A DNA stretch of 59,328 nucleotides from Phyllobacterium sp. YR531. GTDB lineage: Bacteria; Pseudomonadota; Alphaproteobacteria; Rhizobiales; Rhizobiaceae. Shown here in pieces: positions 52,030 through 59,328 of the stretch (its first letter is position 1; the number at the start of each line of letters is the position of its first letter). Both the position numbers and the translations under genes were made by a program. The notes under the pieces are model-generated. The model was not told the origin of the DNA. It did no database searches and worked only from the letters and a program-made list of their open reading frames with translations. The stretch lies in NCBI RefSeq assembly GCF_000282595.1, contig NZ_AKIZ01000008.1, forward strand, positions 1 through 59,328. Direction: 5' to 3'.

Positions 52030-52899
52030 CTATACGCCCCGATTGATGCCCGGTTCGTCGATCATGTTGTTTTCAAGCCCCCACTTCTTCATCACGATCT
52101 TGTAGGTGCCGTTCTCGATGAGAATTTTGAATCCATCGCGCAACACTTCTCCAAGCGGAGAGCCCTTGGGCACCACGGCACCCTGGAAGATGTCCTTAAA
52201 GCCATTGCTCTGGCCGATGCCGGCAAGTTCGAGTTCACCGTCAGCCTGCTGAACATAATAGACCAATGGCGCCTGCGAGGAGAAAAAGGCATCTGACCGC
52301 TTTGAGCGAACCGACAGGATGGAACTCGGCTGATCGGTGTATGACTGGACCTCCACCGAGGGCTTTCCATCACTCACGCATTTCTCGGCCTGCTCCTTGA
52401 TGACCTTCTCCGCCGAACCTCCCGCCATCACGGCAATACGCTTGCCGCAGGCAGAATCGAGCGAAACCACGGCGTGTGGATTGCCTTTCTCAACCGCAAA
52501 AACAACATACTCGCGTACCCAATCGACAAAGTCACTGGCCTTTTGGCGCTCTGGGTAATCGCCGACCGGTCCAAAGGCGAACTGGAACCGGTTAGAATTA
52601 ACCCCGGCAAGCATCGCAGGCAAACCAGCCACCGAAGAGTGTTTGATCTCGACACCCAGCAATTCCCCCATCGCTGCAGCAAGGTCTGCACTCGCACCGG
52701 TCATCTTAGTTCCGGTGACAATCTCGTAGGGTGGGAAGGAGCCATTGTTGACTGCCGTCATAAATCCGGCATCGCGTATCTCCTGCGGCAAGCGCGCGCG
52801 CAACTGTTCATCGACGCTCTGCTTTGGCAAATCCTGGGCATAGGCTGCCTGGCACGCCAATACAGCAAGGATGGCTCCGATAGTGAATCTCTTTGTCAT
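52030..52899 (-). CDS. Amino-acid ABC transporter, periplasmic binding protein (family 3)
   Basis: A 289-residue exported binding protein with the signal RFTIGAILAVLACQAAYAQ. Features of the family 3 solute-binding fold include NNGSFPPYEIVTGTKMTGASADLAAAMGELLG, the ligand-contact AVMAGGSAEKVIKEQAEKC, and PKGSPLGEVLRDGFKILIENGTY. The ATG at 52899 is preferred, with GGAG 6 bases before it; 52905 is next best. Specificity is not readable, but the operon points to tryptophan or related compounds. Confidence 0.9.
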   Translation of the reverse strand: MTKRFTIGAILAVLACQAAYAQDLPKQSVDEQLRARLPQEIRDAGFMTAVNNGSFPPYEIVTGTKMTGASADLAAAMGELLGVEIKHSSVAGLPAMLAGVNSNRFQFAFGPVGDYPERQKASDFVDWVREYVVFAVEKGNPHAVVSLDSACGKRIAVMAGGSAEKVIKEQAEKCVSDGKPSVEVQSYTDQPSSILSVRSKRSDAFFSSQAPLVYYVQQADGELELAGIGQSNGFKDIFQGAVVPKGSPLGEVLRDGFKILIENGTYKIVMKKWGLENNMIDEPGINRGV

Positions 52900-52952
52900 T
52901 CTCATTCTCCACTCTGTCGGTTGATTATTATTGATTGTCCTGTTCACCATTT

Positions 52953-53927
52953 CTATGCGGCAGAGCCGTACTCCGCCGCATAGGCAGGGAACAGCTCCTC
53001 CGGGGTAAGCTGTCGACCCAGAATGCGCTGTTCGTGCAATTCACGTGAAAAGTCAGCGATCATGGTGCGATTGGCTAAAAACCCGCTTTCGCACCAGCTT
53101 TCCGGCAGATCGCGCGCATTATTTAAAAGCTCGTCGATGATCCACGGCGTCGTATCAGCATACTTTCTGCGCTTTTGCGTCCACATCTTCTGGCTCGCAT
53201 CGATCATCGCGCTGAGTTCACCCGGCAGCCATGGATACCGCTCAGCAAGACCGGACTTGACCCCGACCAGATGAATCCCCGGAACATATCCAACCGCCCG
53301 AAAATAATCGAGCTCGGCGCTACGGAAGTCGCGCTGCAACTGGCGGAAGCGCGATCCTGCCTCGAAGTATCCGTTTGGCATAAATGGCGTGAACACAGCA
53401 TCGATTTCTCCCACGTCGAGGAGCTCTATCAATGGCCGCTCTTCAGGTGCAGACTCAATGAGTCCCGGTCGTCCGAAACCATCGAGCCTGTCCACAATCG
53501 GATGCTCGGCGGTCAAACGTCCTGCAATCCAGAGGGCATCATCGATACCGACACCGCCACGCCTAAGCGCTGCTCGCGTCCAAGTATTGCCAGAATCGCG
53601 CCAGCCAGTCACTCCGATGCGTTTGCCCGCAAGTTCGGCTAGTTGTTCCAAGGAACTATCTGAACGCGTGATGATACAACGGTGCCGAAAACTGCGCATT
53701 AAAAAATTGGGAATCCCGAACACGGATTGATCGCCCGCCTCTCGCTGGGACGCATAGCGGCTAAACGAGAGTTCCTTCGCGTCGTACACCGGATCTGTCG
53801 CAAGTTCACCAACCAGAGTATCCACGCGATCAACCTGTACAGTGAGCTTTTCCGAAGTTATATCTCCCAGGATGAGCGGTGTCAGGTAATCCCAATCTCG
53901 CACGGCAATTCGGATTGTGACGGGCAT
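52953..53927 (-). CDS. 4,5-dihydroxyphthalate decarboxylase-like / periplasmic-binding-like protein
   Basis: A 324-residue protein of the type II periplasmic-binding fold without a signal peptide, similar to 4,5-dihydroxyphthalate decarboxylase (Pht5) and ABC nitrate/taurine-like domains. Visible blocks are AVRDWDYLTPLILGD, ELSFSRYASQREAGD, GIPNFLMRSFRHRCIITRSDSSLEQLAELAGKRIGV, and GEIDAVFTPFMPNG. It is the first gene of the kyn operon; GGAG precedes the ATG at 53927. A cytoplasmic enzyme acting on an aromatic acid is more likely than a transport role. The actual reaction is unknown. Confidence 0.78.
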   Translation of the reverse strand: MPVTIRIAVRDWDYLTPLILGDITSEKLTVQVDRVDTLVGELATDPVYDAKELSFSRYASQREAGDQSVFGIPNFLMRSFRHRCIITRSDSSLEQLAELAGKRIGVTGWRDSGNTWTRAALRRGGVGIDDALWIAGRLTAEHPIVDRLDGFGRPGLIESAPEERPLIELLDVGEIDAVFTPFMPNGYFEAGSRFRQLQRDFRSAELDYFRAVGYVPGIHLVGVKSGLAERYPWLPGELSAMIDASQKMWTQKRRKYADTTPWIIDELLNNARDLPESWCESGFLANRTMIADFSRELHEQRILGRQLTPEELFPAYAAEYGSAA

Positions 53928-53966
53928 GAAAACTCCTAGGTAATTTGCATTCTTAACGGGCAGCAT

Positions 53967-54020
53967 AAATGTTGAGTGTTTTCCGATCAAATGTTATTAT
54001 GTTACTGAACATTTAAATGT
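53967..54020. promoter_or_regulatory. Repeated AAATGTT boxes, candidate MocR binding region
   Basis: AAATGTT occurs at 53967-53973 and 53989-53995 (22 bases apart, about two helix turns), and inverted as AACATTT at 54008-54014. A partial copy follows at 54015-54020. All lie between the divergent kyn operon and the MocR gene. MocR regulators are known to bind spaced direct and inverted repeats. Confidence 0.5.
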
Positions 54021-54031
54021 GAGGTCGAGAT

Positions 54032-55372
54032 TTGGACAAAGAAGCACAGAGGTACGATGCGAGATGGTTTGCCGAACGATTGGGAAATCGCACAACCAAA
54101 GGCATAGCCCAGGAGACCAGCGCCCTGATCCGAACAGGAGCTTTGCCCGTGGGCGCCAAGCTACCGCCGGTGCGTGACCTCGCATTTCTGCTGGGTGTTA
54201 GCCCGGCAACGATCTCTCAGGCATGGAGCGACCTGCGCCGCCACAAGATTATTGGTGGTCGCGGCCGAAATGGCGCATGGGTACTGGGCGATCGCTTCAC
54301 CGCTCGGCCGGAACGCCTTGCGAGTAGCGGAAATTATGGATCAGATGTAATCAATCTCGCAACTGCAGTGCCTGACAGTACTTTGCTCCCACTTTTGGAT
54401 CAGGCGATGGCTCATGGTGCCAGGGCAGAAAATCTCAACAGTTATGAACGGGTGCGAATTCTCCCCGAACTGCAGGAAGCAGTGCAGCGAGGCTGGCCGT
54501 ACAGCGGATGCACATTCCTGGCCACCAACGGTGGCTATAATGCCGTGTACACGGTACTGCACGCGCTTGTGCGGCCGGGTTCTCCGGTAGCGATAGAAGA
54601 TCCGACCGCGTTGCGTCTTCTCGATATTCTGGAAGATATGAATGTGCCGATCATTCCGGTTGAATGCGACTTACAAGGGCCGATCCCCGCTTCCCTGGAA
54701 GAGGCGCTGAAACAAAAACCCTCTGCATTCCTCTTTCAACCGCGCATTCATGCGGTAACCGGTCATTGTGTAACGCAGGAACGCCTGAAAGCGATCGGTG
54801 ATTTGCTCGTCGGCACCGAGACTCTGATAATCGAGGATGACGGCGTTGCCGACATTACAGACCTGCCGAGAATCTCACTCGGGGATCGCTTTCCTGATCG
54901 CGTCATTCACATCCTGTCTTTTTCCAAGACACTGGGACCCGATTTGCGGCTGGCTGTACTGTCAAGTTCGGCCAGTGTTGTCGAACAAATTCAGTCATAC
55001 CGCAGCTTCAGTGCCGGTTGGACAAGTCGAATATTGCAATCTGCAGCGGCTTGGCTGCTGAATGACCCCATTACCGAGAAGGCATTGGCCCACGCCCGAA
55101 CTGTCTATCGTTATAGGCGCGAGGAACTCGCAAGGGCACTTGCTCGGCGCGGTGTTGAGATCGACGCCGGTTTCGGCATAAGCGTTTTCATTCCGGTTCC
55201 TTCCGAGTCCTACGCTCTGGTTACGCTCGCGGCACGGGGCTTTGCAGTCAGCCCCGGAACGAAATACTCGATGCGACCGACAAGTGCCATTCGCATCGCA
55301 ACCGGCATTCTTCAAGATGAAATCCAGGAACCCGTCGCTGAAGCGATTTTATTAGCGTCGCGCATTGAATAA
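54032..55372 (+). CDS. MocR-type regulator (GntR helix-turn-helix fused to aminotransferase domain)
   Basis: A 446-residue fusion protein. Residues about 20-90 form a GntR winged helix (GAKLPPVRDLAFLLGVSPATISQAWSDLRRHKIIGGRGRNGAW). The remainder is a class I aminotransferase-like domain with the PLP lysine in HILSFSKTLGPDLRLAVLSS and VIEDDGVADI. It starts at TTG 54032 with GAGG upstream; no ATG is near. MocR proteins use PLP, often with an amino compound, to switch genes on. Being divergent from the kyn operon, it is the likely regulator, responding to tryptophan, kynurenine or a PLP adduct. Confidence 0.85.
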   Translation: MDKEAQRYDARWFAERLGNRTTKGIAQETSALIRTGALPVGAKLPPVRDLAFLLGVSPATISQAWSDLRRHKIIGGRGRNGAWVLGDRFTARPERLASSGNYGSDVINLATAVPDSTLLPLLDQAMAHGARAENLNSYERVRILPELQEAVQRGWPYSGCTFLATNGGYNAVYTVLHALVRPGSPVAIEDPTALRLLDILEDMNVPIIPVECDLQGPIPASLEEALKQKPSAFLFQPRIHAVTGHCVTQERLKAIGDLLVGTETLIIEDDGVADITDLPRISLGDRFPDRVIHILSFSKTLGPDLRLAVLSSSASVVEQIQSYRSFSAGWTSRILQSAAAWLLNDPITEKALAHARTVYRYRREELARALARRGVEIDAGFGISVFIPVPSESYALVTLAARGFAVSPGTKYSMRPTSAIRIATGILQDEIQEPVAEAILLASRIE

Positions 55373-55553
55373 CTCCAAATGCAGATTACAGATGACCCTC
55401 GTTGAGTCGGTCTTGCTGATTTCACTTTCCAATTGGCAAAACGCCTCAAAACTGAGCAGGAACCTTTTTCATTTGGTTGAAGACTTTTTTGCATTGTCGC
55501 CTTGATCGGAGAGCCGACGTGGAAAATGTCCAAATCGACACTTTTTACTATTC

Positions 55554-55565
55554 GGGAGCGCTCTC
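55554..55565. promoter_or_regulatory. LacI-type operator upstream of the lacI-like gene
   Basis: GGGAGCGCTCTC holds the perfect palindrome GAGCGCTC (55556-55563). It matches the site at 58831-58842 exactly over 12 bases. It lies 77 bases before the LacI start, which fits autoregulation. Confidence 0.6.
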
Positions 55566-55641
55566 ATGTGCTTCTATGCGTACAGTTGTCAGCGATGCTG
55601 GCGATTTGACAACAATCGATGTAACGCTCCTGTTTGGTGGA

Positions 55642-56655
55642 ATGAAACAGCTTAATACTCGACGCGCCGCTACACTCGAAGATGTTGCCAGGACAGCAGG
55701 TGTTTCCCGTTCGCAGGCATCGCGCGCGCTTCGCAACGATCCCGGTGTAAAGCAACAAACGAAAGCGCATATTCTCGAGATCGCTGCAAAGCTAAACTAC
55801 ACACCTAATCTTGCAGCCCAGACGCTCGCCAGTCGGCAGAGCCGCTCCATCGGTATTGTTGTTGGAGATATTCTCAATCCCTACGAAGCGATGCTGGCCC
55901 GCGAATGCGATCTTGTCCTGCGGCAAACAGGTTACTTTGCGATGTTGGCTGTTAATGGGACTGTAAGCTCAGTCAACGCTTTCATCGACCAACGCATAGC
56001 TGGGCTTGTGTTGATCGGTACGCCGGGCGGCAGGGATGAAATCATCAACGTTTCGAAACTGCTACCCACCGTCTATATCGGCAGAAACCTCAAGGAGGAC
56101 GGCGTCGAAAGTGTTAGCTCAGATGACAGTCTTGGGGCAGGGTTAGCAACTGAGCTTCTGGTTAAATCAGGCCACACCGCAATTGCACACGTTTCGGGCG
56201 GGAGCGGAGCGGGTGCAAAGCGGCGCGAGGCAGCCTACCGCGGGACGATGCTCGAGCATGGACTGGAAGCGATGGTTGTTGAAGGTCGCTACAATGTCGA
56301 CGCTGGAAGTATGGCAGCCGACACACTAATGGCCCGGAAAACACGACCGACAGCGATCTTTGCGGCAAATGACCTTATTGCCCTGGGCGTCATCAGCCGG
56401 CTCGCCTGGCTGGGTTATCGCGTGCCCGATGATGTCGCCGTTGTCGGTTTTGACGATATTCCGCTCGCGTCGTCAGAGCCAATTTCTCTGACGACGATCC
56501 GGCAGAAGGTGCCAAACATGGTGAGTGCCGCGATAGAGATCCTGCTTAGGAGGATTGAGGCTCCGGACACCCCGCTGACCAACCCGGTTCTTGCGCCGGA
56601 GCTTGTCGTGCGCCGGTCATCGGGAATCCCAATTGGCCAAAGTATTGTGCGCTAA
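55642..56655 (+). CDS. LacI family transcriptional regulator
   Basis: A 337-residue repressor. The N-terminal helix-turn-helix is ATLEDVARTAGVSRSQASRALRNDPGVKQQTKAHILEIAAKLNYTPNLAAQTLASRQS. It is followed by a sugar-binding domain (IGIVVGDILNPYEAMLAREC, FAANDLIALGVISRL, VPDDVAVVGFDDIPLASSEPISLTTIRQ). The start at 55642 is chosen because the helix-turn-helix begins there, and a longer frame from 55477 would cover its operator. It is close to a Gfo/Idh, isomerase and sugar ABC locus with the same operator, so it very likely controls it. Confidence 0.92.
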   Translation: MKQLNTRRAATLEDVARTAGVSRSQASRALRNDPGVKQQTKAHILEIAAKLNYTPNLAAQTLASRQSRSIGIVVGDILNPYEAMLARECDLVLRQTGYFAMLAVNGTVSSVNAFIDQRIAGLVLIGTPGGRDEIINVSKLLPTVYIGRNLKEDGVESVSSDDSLGAGLATELLVKSGHTAIAHVSGGSGAGAKRREAAYRGTMLEHGLEAMVVEGRYNVDAGSMAADTLMARKTRPTAIFAANDLIALGVISRLAWLGYRVPDDVAVVGFDDIPLASSEPISLTTIRQKVPNMVSAAIEILLRRIEAPDTPLTNPVLAPELVVRRSSGIPIGQSIVR

Positions 56656-57584
56656 GCGTTATCTATGCAGAAACGAAGTGTGTTTACTGAGGTCGAGATC
56701 GCATCGGTCGCGGTCATTGAGTAGTCCTCATTTTCGATGCTGATGACATCAGCGTATCCGACACCCTTGAGAGCGCGAATGATGTCGAGCCAGCCGCGAA
56801 CTGCGGTGCCGTGCCCCAGGGATACGAAGTTCCATGATCGCCCACCAACCGGCGTTACGTGCTTTGGATCGAGCAATCCATCAACACGTGCCTGCAATTC
56901 AACGCGCGAATCCTTGCCGTGGACGTGATAGATACACTCACCCAGCGCCGAGATCGCGGAGATCGGATCGCCGCCCATCCAAATAAGGTGACTCGGGTCA
57001 AAGTTTACCCCGACGGTCTCGCCAACCGCTTCACGCAGCCGGAAGAAGCTCTCAACATTATAAACCGCTTGGCGGCCATGCTGCTCAACGCAGATGCGCA
57101 GACTCTTTGCTTCGGCTAACTTAGCAAATTGTTTCCAGAATGGAATGACACGCTCGGACCATTGCCATTCCAGTATCTCCATCGCCTCGAGTGGCCAAGA
57201 CGACGTGATCCAGTTCGGATGCTTGTCGCCGGGGCCTCCGGCGGGCAAGCCCGACATCATCACGATTCTGCCAACGCCTAGAAGTGATGCCAATTCGATC
57301 GTTTTGTAGGCAAGGTCGGTGTCCTGGGAACCGATATTGCCCGGATGCAGCTGGTTGCCCGAGCAATTCAGTGCCGAGATTTCCAGATTGCGCTCTCGCA
57401 ACATGCCGAGAAGCGCATCACGCGCTCTAGCACTCTGAAGCAAATCGCCGATGTTGAGGTGGGGGGCGCTCGACCAGCCTCCAACACCAAATTCGACGCA
57501 GGTCAGGCCGAGTTGGGCGACATGGTCCAAGCAGGATTCCAAAGAAAGGGCACCGAAGCCATCGGTATTCAATCCGATTTTCAT
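56652..57584 (-). CDS. Sugar phosphate isomerase/epimerase family protein
   Basis: A 310-residue TIM-barrel protein of the xylose-isomerase-like (AP endonuclease 2) group. Marks are MKIGLNTDGFGALSLESCLDHVAQLGLTCVEFGVGG, ALNCSGNQLHP, metal-binding ICVEQHGRQ, GVNFDPSHLIWMGGD, and YHVHGKDS. The acids and histidines of the divalent metal site are present. Together with the oxidoreductase 11 bases upstream it forms a typical inositol- or sugar-interconversion pair. Its stop meets that of the convergent lacI-like gene by a 4-base overlap. Confidence 0.88.
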   Translation of the reverse strand: MKIGLNTDGFGALSLESCLDHVAQLGLTCVEFGVGGWSSAPHLNIGDLLQSARARDALLGMLRERNLEISALNCSGNQLHPGNIGSQDTDLAYKTIELASLLGVGRIVMMSGLPAGGPGDKHPNWITSSWPLEAMEILEWQWSERVIPFWKQFAKLAEAKSLRICVEQHGRQAVYNVESFFRLREAVGETVGVNFDPSHLIWMGGDPISAISALGECIYHVHGKDSRVELQARVDGLLDPKHVTPVGGRSWNFVSLGHGTAVRGWLDIIRALKGVGYADVISIENEDYSMTATDAISTSVNTLRFCIDNA

Positions 57585-57595
57585 AATTGATCTCC

Positions 57596-58792
57596 TTATG
57601 CCACTCGCGAAGCGAGCTGCGCAGAGGCTCTATTGACGATGGCCGACTTGCCTGTGTCCGCAGCCTCTTGAATTGCGTCGAGTATTTCGGCGGCACGCAG
57701 ACCGTCGAGGATCGAACCGTTCGACATGGGCTTGTCACTCGCTATCGCGTCGAGAAAATCGTAAATCATGAAGCCGAAGACTTCGGCGTAGCCGATAGCC
57801 ACGCCATCATGAGGCACCGGCAAAAGATGAGTGTACGGAAGGGAAGGGTTATTGGCGACACTTGAAAAAGGTGACTGTCCCGAACCATCGAAACGGGCGA
57901 TCTCGAAGTGCGCGGGTGTTTGTGACGTGTAACGCACGGTGCCTTTCGTGCCAGTGACAAACAAGGAAAGGGTATTGCCCATTCCGACCGCCACGCGACT
58001 GGCCATGAACAATCCTTGGCACCCGCTGTCGAAACGTAGCAGTGCCGACATTACATCATCATTGTCGACCGCAAGCCGCTTTTCGCTGAGGCCCACCTTG
58101 TTGTGGCCGATGCTCGTACCGGCAGGCAGGAAACGCTCTTTGATCGAGATCGAGGCAATCGCACCCGCGACTTCGCAAACCTCGCCGCACAGAAATCGCG
58201 CTGTGTCGATTGCATGAGTGCCTAAATCAAGCAGTGCACCAGGTCCTGCGCGATCGCGTTCATATCTCCAGCTGTGCGGAAGATTGGGATCGGCAGCATA
58301 TTCACTTTGGTATTGAATTGACACATTGACCAACTCTCCAAGTTCACCAGCGGCAATCAGGTCTCGAATAGCCGCTATCGCCGGTATCCGACGATAATTG
58401 AAGACCGTTGCAGAGACTGACTTTGAACGCTCAGCATCGCGATATACGCTGAGAGCGTCTTTAGCGTTCAGCGCAAGCGGCTTTTCGCAAATCACGTGCT
58501 TGCCGGCCGCGAGCGCCGCCCGAGTCACTTCGACATGAAGAAAGTTAGGAAGGCAAATACTGACAATTCCAACTTCCGGATCCGCCAGAACGCCAGCCCA
58601 GTCAGCGACTGCCTCTTCGAAACCCCAGGTACGAGCGAGGTTGGATGCAAGCAAATCGTTTCCATCACACACTGTCTTCAAGCGAAGTCCGGCAATCCTT
58701 TCACTGAAACGCCCGAAATTTGAGCGGTAGCCAAATGCATGGGCTGCGCCGATCATGCCAGCTCCGATAATAGCGATAGCGTTTCCTGTCAT
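57596..58792 (-). CDS. Gfo/Idh/MocA family NAD(P)-dependent oxidoreductase
   Basis: A 398-residue sugar or polyol dehydrogenase. The Rossmann start is IAIIGAGMIGAAHAFGY. EKPLALNAKDA carries the catalytic lysine, and the C-terminal domain has PHSWRYERDRAGPGALLDLGTHAIDTARFLCGE with the usual histidine. GGGAGG precedes the ATG. The promoter region upstream has a LacI-type operator. It probably oxidises the compound delivered by the ABC transporter that begins at 59036. Confidence 0.92.
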   Translation of the reverse strand: MTGNAIAIIGAGMIGAAHAFGYRSNFGRFSERIAGLRLKTVCDGNDLLASNLARTWGFEEAVADWAGVLADPEVGIVSICLPNFLHVEVTRAALAAGKHVICEKPLALNAKDALSVYRDAERSKSVSATVFNYRRIPAIAAIRDLIAAGELGELVNVSIQYQSEYAADPNLPHSWRYERDRAGPGALLDLGTHAIDTARFLCGEVCEVAGAIASISIKERFLPAGTSIGHNKVGLSEKRLAVDNDDVMSALLRFDSGCQGLFMASRVAVGMGNTLSLFVTGTKGTVRYTSQTPAHFEIARFDGSGQSPFSSVANNPSLPYTHLLPVPHDGVAIGYAEVFGFMIYDFLDAIASDKPMSNGSILDGLRAAEILDAIQEAADTGKSAIVNRASAQLASRVA

Positions 58793-58830
58793 AAAGGTAC
58801 CCTCCCTAACTGTGAGATTTTCACCATTAT

Positions 58831-58860
58831 GGGAGCGCTCTCAAATAGTCAATATATAAT
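58831..58860 (-). promoter_or_regulatory. LacI-type operator within the oxidoreductase promoter
   Basis: GGGAGCGCTCTC (58831-58842). On the minus strand it lies in the spacer between TTGACT and CATAAT (15 bases apart), so bound LacI should block transcription of the oxidoreductase and isomerase genes. Confidence 0.6.
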
Positions 58861-58931
58861 ATTAATTCCATTAAAACAGAGTATTATATCATTTTAAGTC
58901 GAGCCGGAGTTTTGGTTTATAAAATTATCAG

Positions 58932-58958
58932 TTGACTTTATAAGAACGCTCCCATAAA
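58932..58958 (+). promoter_or_regulatory. LacI-type operator within the sugar ABC promoter
   Basis: TTGACT (58932-58937) and CATAAA (58953-58958), 15 bases apart, mirror the divergent promoter. The spacer holds AGAACGCTCCCA (58943-58954), one base off the reverse complement of the GGGAGCGCTCT operator. Confidence 0.55.
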
Positions 58959-59035
58959 CGATTTGACGGTCCGCGCGATGGATGAGGAGCCTTCGCATTT
59001 GCGGTGTTTCACTAGCTATAAAGGGAGGACGTTCC

Positions 59036-59328
59036 ATGAAATCACTACTCGCCGCACTCATGCTCTCGACTGCAGCCGTCGCGCCGGCGAATGCCGCCAA
59101 CATCGGGGTCGCCATGTCGAACTTCGATGACAATTTCTTGGCAGTATTGCGTTTGGCCATGCAAAAATCCGTCGAAGGAAAAACTGACGTCAGCCTGCAG
59201 TTTGAAGACGCGCAGACAGATATCGGCAAGCAGCTCGACCAGATCAACAATTTCGTTGCTCAGGGTGTCGACGCCATTATTGTGAATCCGGTGGACGCCT
59301 CGGCGACCCAGCCGATTACGGCAGGGGG
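59036..59328 (+). CDS. Sugar ABC transporter substrate-binding protein (RbsB-like), partial
   Basis: The first 97 codons of an exported sugar-binding protein; the gene runs off the window. The signal peptide is MKSLLAALMLSTAAVAPANA. The mature start is ANIGVAMSNFDDNFLAVLRLAMQKSVEG, then QTDIGKQLDQINNFVAQGVDAIIVNPVDASATQP, the family's periplasmic-binding-protein 1 pattern. AAGGGAGG lies 7 bases before the ATG. It is divergent from the Gfo/Idh gene and shares the LacI-type operator arrangement, so uptake and catabolism should be switched on together. Confidence 0.92.
   Translation, partial: MKSLLAALMLSTAAVAPANAANIGVAMSNFDDNFLAVLRLAMQKSVEGKTDVSLQFEDAQTDIGKQLDQINNFVAQGVDAIIVNPVDASATQPITAG

Overview
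The window looks like an accessory, catabolism-rich stretch of a proteobacterial genome. The mix of MocR, GntR/FCD and LysR regulators, amino-acid ABC genes and strong GGAG-type ribosome binding sites suggests an alphaproteobacterium, perhaps Brucella/Ochrobactrum-like. That assignment is inference; no rRNA or marker gene is present. I saw no tRNA, rRNA, CRISPR array or intact insertion sequence.

Layout. (1) 66-5928 is a minus-strand operon of two PLP enzymes, an M20 deacylase, a NodB-type hydrolase and an MHS-family transporter, divergent from a GntR gene. (2) 6988-13585 is a mixed block: HxlR/SDR, a degraded dehydrogenase start, a second methionine aminopeptidase, a CynX-like transporter with an AraC regulator, and a secreted tannase/feruloyl-esterase-family enzyme. 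(3) 14196-19802 holds a full coenzyme F420 set: npdG-cofE-cofD on plus, and cofC-fbiC (fused cofG/cofH) on minus. (4) 19861-25630 holds an aldehyde dehydrogenase, an MFS carrier and a luciferase-like monooxygenase with an alpha/beta hydrolase behind a long structured leader. (5) 25737-33592 is an indole-3-acetate (iac-like) operon with a divergent LysR gene. (6) 33650-37904 is a catechol ortho-cleavage operon, the expected continuation of the iac route. (7) 38333-46787 holds a GntR/FCD regulator, a Rieske oxygenase, a cupin-like protein, an NTF2-like protein, a Phenol_MetA_deg-type outer-membrane protein, a decayed duplicate of the oxygenase operon, and a molybdopterin oxidoreductase. (8) 47045-53927 is a tryptophan-to-anthranilate operon (kynA, kynU) with its own amino-acid ABC transporter, divergent from a MocR regulator. 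(9) 55642-59328 is a LacI-controlled sugar or polyol locus that runs off the window.

How the parts fit. The most interesting observation is a 20-bp partly palindromic sequence, consensus TTGTATACCGAGTACAGTAT, found at six places: upstream of npdG, twice upstream of the luciferase-like gene, beside the GntR/FCD gene, over the promoter of the Rieske gene, and over the promoter of its decayed copy upstream of the molybdopterin oxidoreductase. At three sites it covers a TTGAC(A/T)/TAC(A/T)GT promoter. This suggests one GntR-controlled regulon that joins F420 synthesis to a luciferase-like monooxygenase, a Rieske oxygenase and a molybdenum enzyme: an apparently undescribed catabolic system of unknown substrate. 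The same module left fragments: a tandem duplication whose two copies decayed in complementary ways, and a third vestige of the molybdoenzyme start beside the npdG operator.
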